The position numbers were made by a program, and so were the translations under genes. Positions 13,392 through 14,388 of a stretch of DNA of 14,388 nucleotides are shown piece by piece. Each line of letters begins with the position of its first letter. Positions within the stretch are counted from its first letter, which is position 1. The notes beneath the pieces are model-generated. The model was given only the letters and a program-made list of their open reading frames with translations, did not search any database and was not told where the DNA came from. This DNA comes from Bacteriovoracaceae bacterium. Lineage in GTDB: Bacteria; Bdellovibrionota; Bacteriovoracia; Bacteriovoracales; Bacteriovoracaceae. The stretch is taken from the NCBI GenBank assembly GCA_018060635.1, contig JAGOVR010000028.1, positions 1-14,388 of the forward strand. Direction: 5' to 3'.

Positions 13392-14195
13392 CTAGCAAAG
13401 CTCCCCTTCTTTTTTTAAAAGGTCTTCCACAATTTGAATATCTTGAGGGTTATCCACTGACCACAACGTGCGTCCCCCATCATCTACTTTCACCACATGG
13501 ATGGGATATCCGTGCTCTAAAACTCGCAGTTGTTCTAATTTTTCTACTTGCTCTAAGGGTGTAGGAGATAATTCCAAATATTTTTTAAGCATAGAAAAAC
13601 GGTAAGCATAAATCCCAATGTGTTTCATCACAGGAGGAACAAAGTTTTCTCCTGTTTTATTTTCACGAATATGGGGAATAATTCCTTTGCTAAAATATAA
13701 CGCTTTTCCTTTTTGATCACACAGTACCAATGTACCTGTATTGTTGCCTTCCTTTTTTCTTTGAACATAAGCCTGCCATTTTTCACTGTTAAAAGCGGTT
13801 CCTAACGTTGCCATTTCCCATGTGGGATTTTTTTCCATAGCAGAAATAAGTTCCGTTATAAAATGAGGAGGAGTAAGAACAGCATCTCCTTGTAAGTTAA
13901 TAATAATATCAGGCTGAAGTTTAAGATTTTTTACCACCTCATAAACTCGCTCAGTACCATTTTGACATTGAGATGAGGTTAAGATGGCCATGGCCTTAAA
14001 GTTTTCCGCCGCTTTTACAATGCGTTCATCTTCTGTCGCTATATAGATTTTTTTTTGAGTGTCATTTTCTATCGCTTTCTGAGCAATTCTCCACACTCGC
14101 TCCAACATAGTTTTACCTAAAATAGAAACTAAGGGCTTCCCTGGGAAACGAGAGGATTCATAGCGAGCAGGAATGATAATAACGGATGAACTCAT
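13392..14195 (-). CDS. kdsB: 3-deoxy-manno-octulosonate cytidylyltransferase (CMP-KDO synthetase)
   Basis: This 267-residue nucleotidyltransferase should activate KDO with CTP for the inner core of LPS. The N-terminal IIIPARYESSRFPGKPL (6-22) is the CTP-binding signature. INLQGDAVLTPP (98-109) carries the metal-binding Asp in QGD, although the family usually has QGDEP. GTERVYEV replaces the usual GTDRLAEV. KHIGIYAYR, TPLEQVEKLEQLRVLEHG and a late SVDNPQDIQIVED are as expected. Length is normal to slightly long (E. coli about 248). These variants leave room for a related sugar acid, such as an 8-amino KDO. No clear Shine-Dalgarno precedes the ATG; the gene begins 8 nt after the upstream glycosyltransferase stop, so coupling is likely. 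Confidence 0.85.
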   Translation of the reverse strand: MSSSVIIIPARYESSRFPGKPLVSILGKTMLERVWRIAQKAIENDTQKKIYIATEDERIVKAAENFKAMAILTSSQCQNGTERVYEVVKNLKLQPDIIINLQGDAVLTPPHFITELISAMEKNPTWEMATLGTAFNSEKWQAYVQRKKEGNNTGTLVLCDQKGKALYFSKGIIPHIRENKTGENFVPPVMKHIGIYAYRFSMLKKYLELSPTPLEQVEKLEQLRVLEHGYPIHVVKVDDGGRTLWSVDNPQDIQIVEDLLKKEGELC

Positions 14196-14203
14196 ATCAA
14201 AAT

Positions 14204-14388
14204 TTATAGCATAGTTTTTTGATAAATGCTTTCTAACTTTTTGCTCGTGACTTGGAGATGAAACATTTTTGCATATTCCAAGGATTTTTGTTCTATTTTT
14301 ATTCTAAGTGCAGAATTGTGATAAAGTTCATCCATGCGCTCTTGTAAATCCCAACGATTCATCGGATCTACAAAAAGAGAGTGAGACC
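14204..14388 (-). CDS. C-terminal end of a probable glycosyltransferase (partial)
   Basis: Only the last 60 codons are in the window; the gene runs off the right edge. The segment SLFVDPMNRWDLQERMDELYHN followed by SLEYAKMFHLQV and KKLESIYQ fits the end of GT-B (family 4-like) glycosyltransferases, where a VDP motif and alternating helices close the nucleotide-sugar domain. The gene directly precedes kdsB (8-nt gap), which suits an LPS-core or envelope-polysaccharide role. The family assignment rests on this short tail and is tentative. Confidence 0.55.
   Translation of the reverse strand, partial: SHSLFVDPMNRWDLQERMDELYHNSALRIKIEQKSLEYAKMFHLQVTSKKLESIYQKTML

Overview
The window is AT-rich DNA from a Gram-negative bacterium. 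The evidence is a KdsB-type CMP-KDO synthetase, a lipoprotein with a lipobox, signal-peptide proteins and the end of an outer-membrane beta-barrel. No gene fixes the taxon. The low G+C, a Leptospira-like SBBP propeller lipoprotein and a leucine/isovalerate catabolic cluster would suit a member of the Bdellovibrionota/Bacteriovoracia or a similar low-G+C group, but this is a guess. Nearly all genes are on the minus strand, so the biological order runs from high to low coordinates.

Right end (14388 to 12768, minus): the C-terminus of a probable glycosyltransferase, then kdsB, then a histidine-phosphatase-family protein. The three are packed with gaps of 8 and 0 nt and look like an envelope-polysaccharide (LPS/KDO) operon. 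Next is a small exported four-cysteine protein (12640-12248) with its own well-formed promoter.

Centre (12165 to 5735, minus): a leucine/isovalerate degradation cluster. A good sigma70-like promoter (12218-12189) precedes the 3-methylcrotonyl-CoA carboxylase carboxyltransferase (liuB), methylglutaconyl-CoA hydratase (liuC), a stand-alone biotin carboxylase and a separate 112-residue biotin carrier protein. The last two together replace the usual single MCC alpha chain. An opposite-strand gene (7591-7968) for a membrane-anchored coiled-coil protein with three 11-residue repeats interrupts the series. HMG-CoA lyase (liuE) and a second crotonase follow. Chemically, 3-methylcrotonyl-CoA goes to methylglutaconyl-CoA, HMG-CoA, then acetyl-CoA plus acetoacetate.

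Left-centre (5732 to 2360): methionyl-tRNA synthetase is directly coupled to scoA and scoB, whose product activates acetoacetate to acetoacetyl-CoA and so completes the leucine pathway. A terminator-like hairpin lies just upstream of metG, overlapping a possible 46-residue membrane-protein gene on the plus strand. A further unlisted 45-residue membrane-protein frame is coupled to the scoB stop codon by a TTGA overlap.

Left end (2336 to 1): a promoter and gene for a seven-unit SBBP beta-propeller lipoprotein, an unrecognised exported helical protein, and the last 37 codons of a plus-strand outer-membrane beta-barrel protein.

Most of the window is recognisable metabolism. The points most worth a second look are the split MCC alpha chain with a reduced BT region, the coiled-coil gene nested in the catabolic cluster, the two small membrane ORFs, and the metG-scoAB linkage with its leader hairpin.
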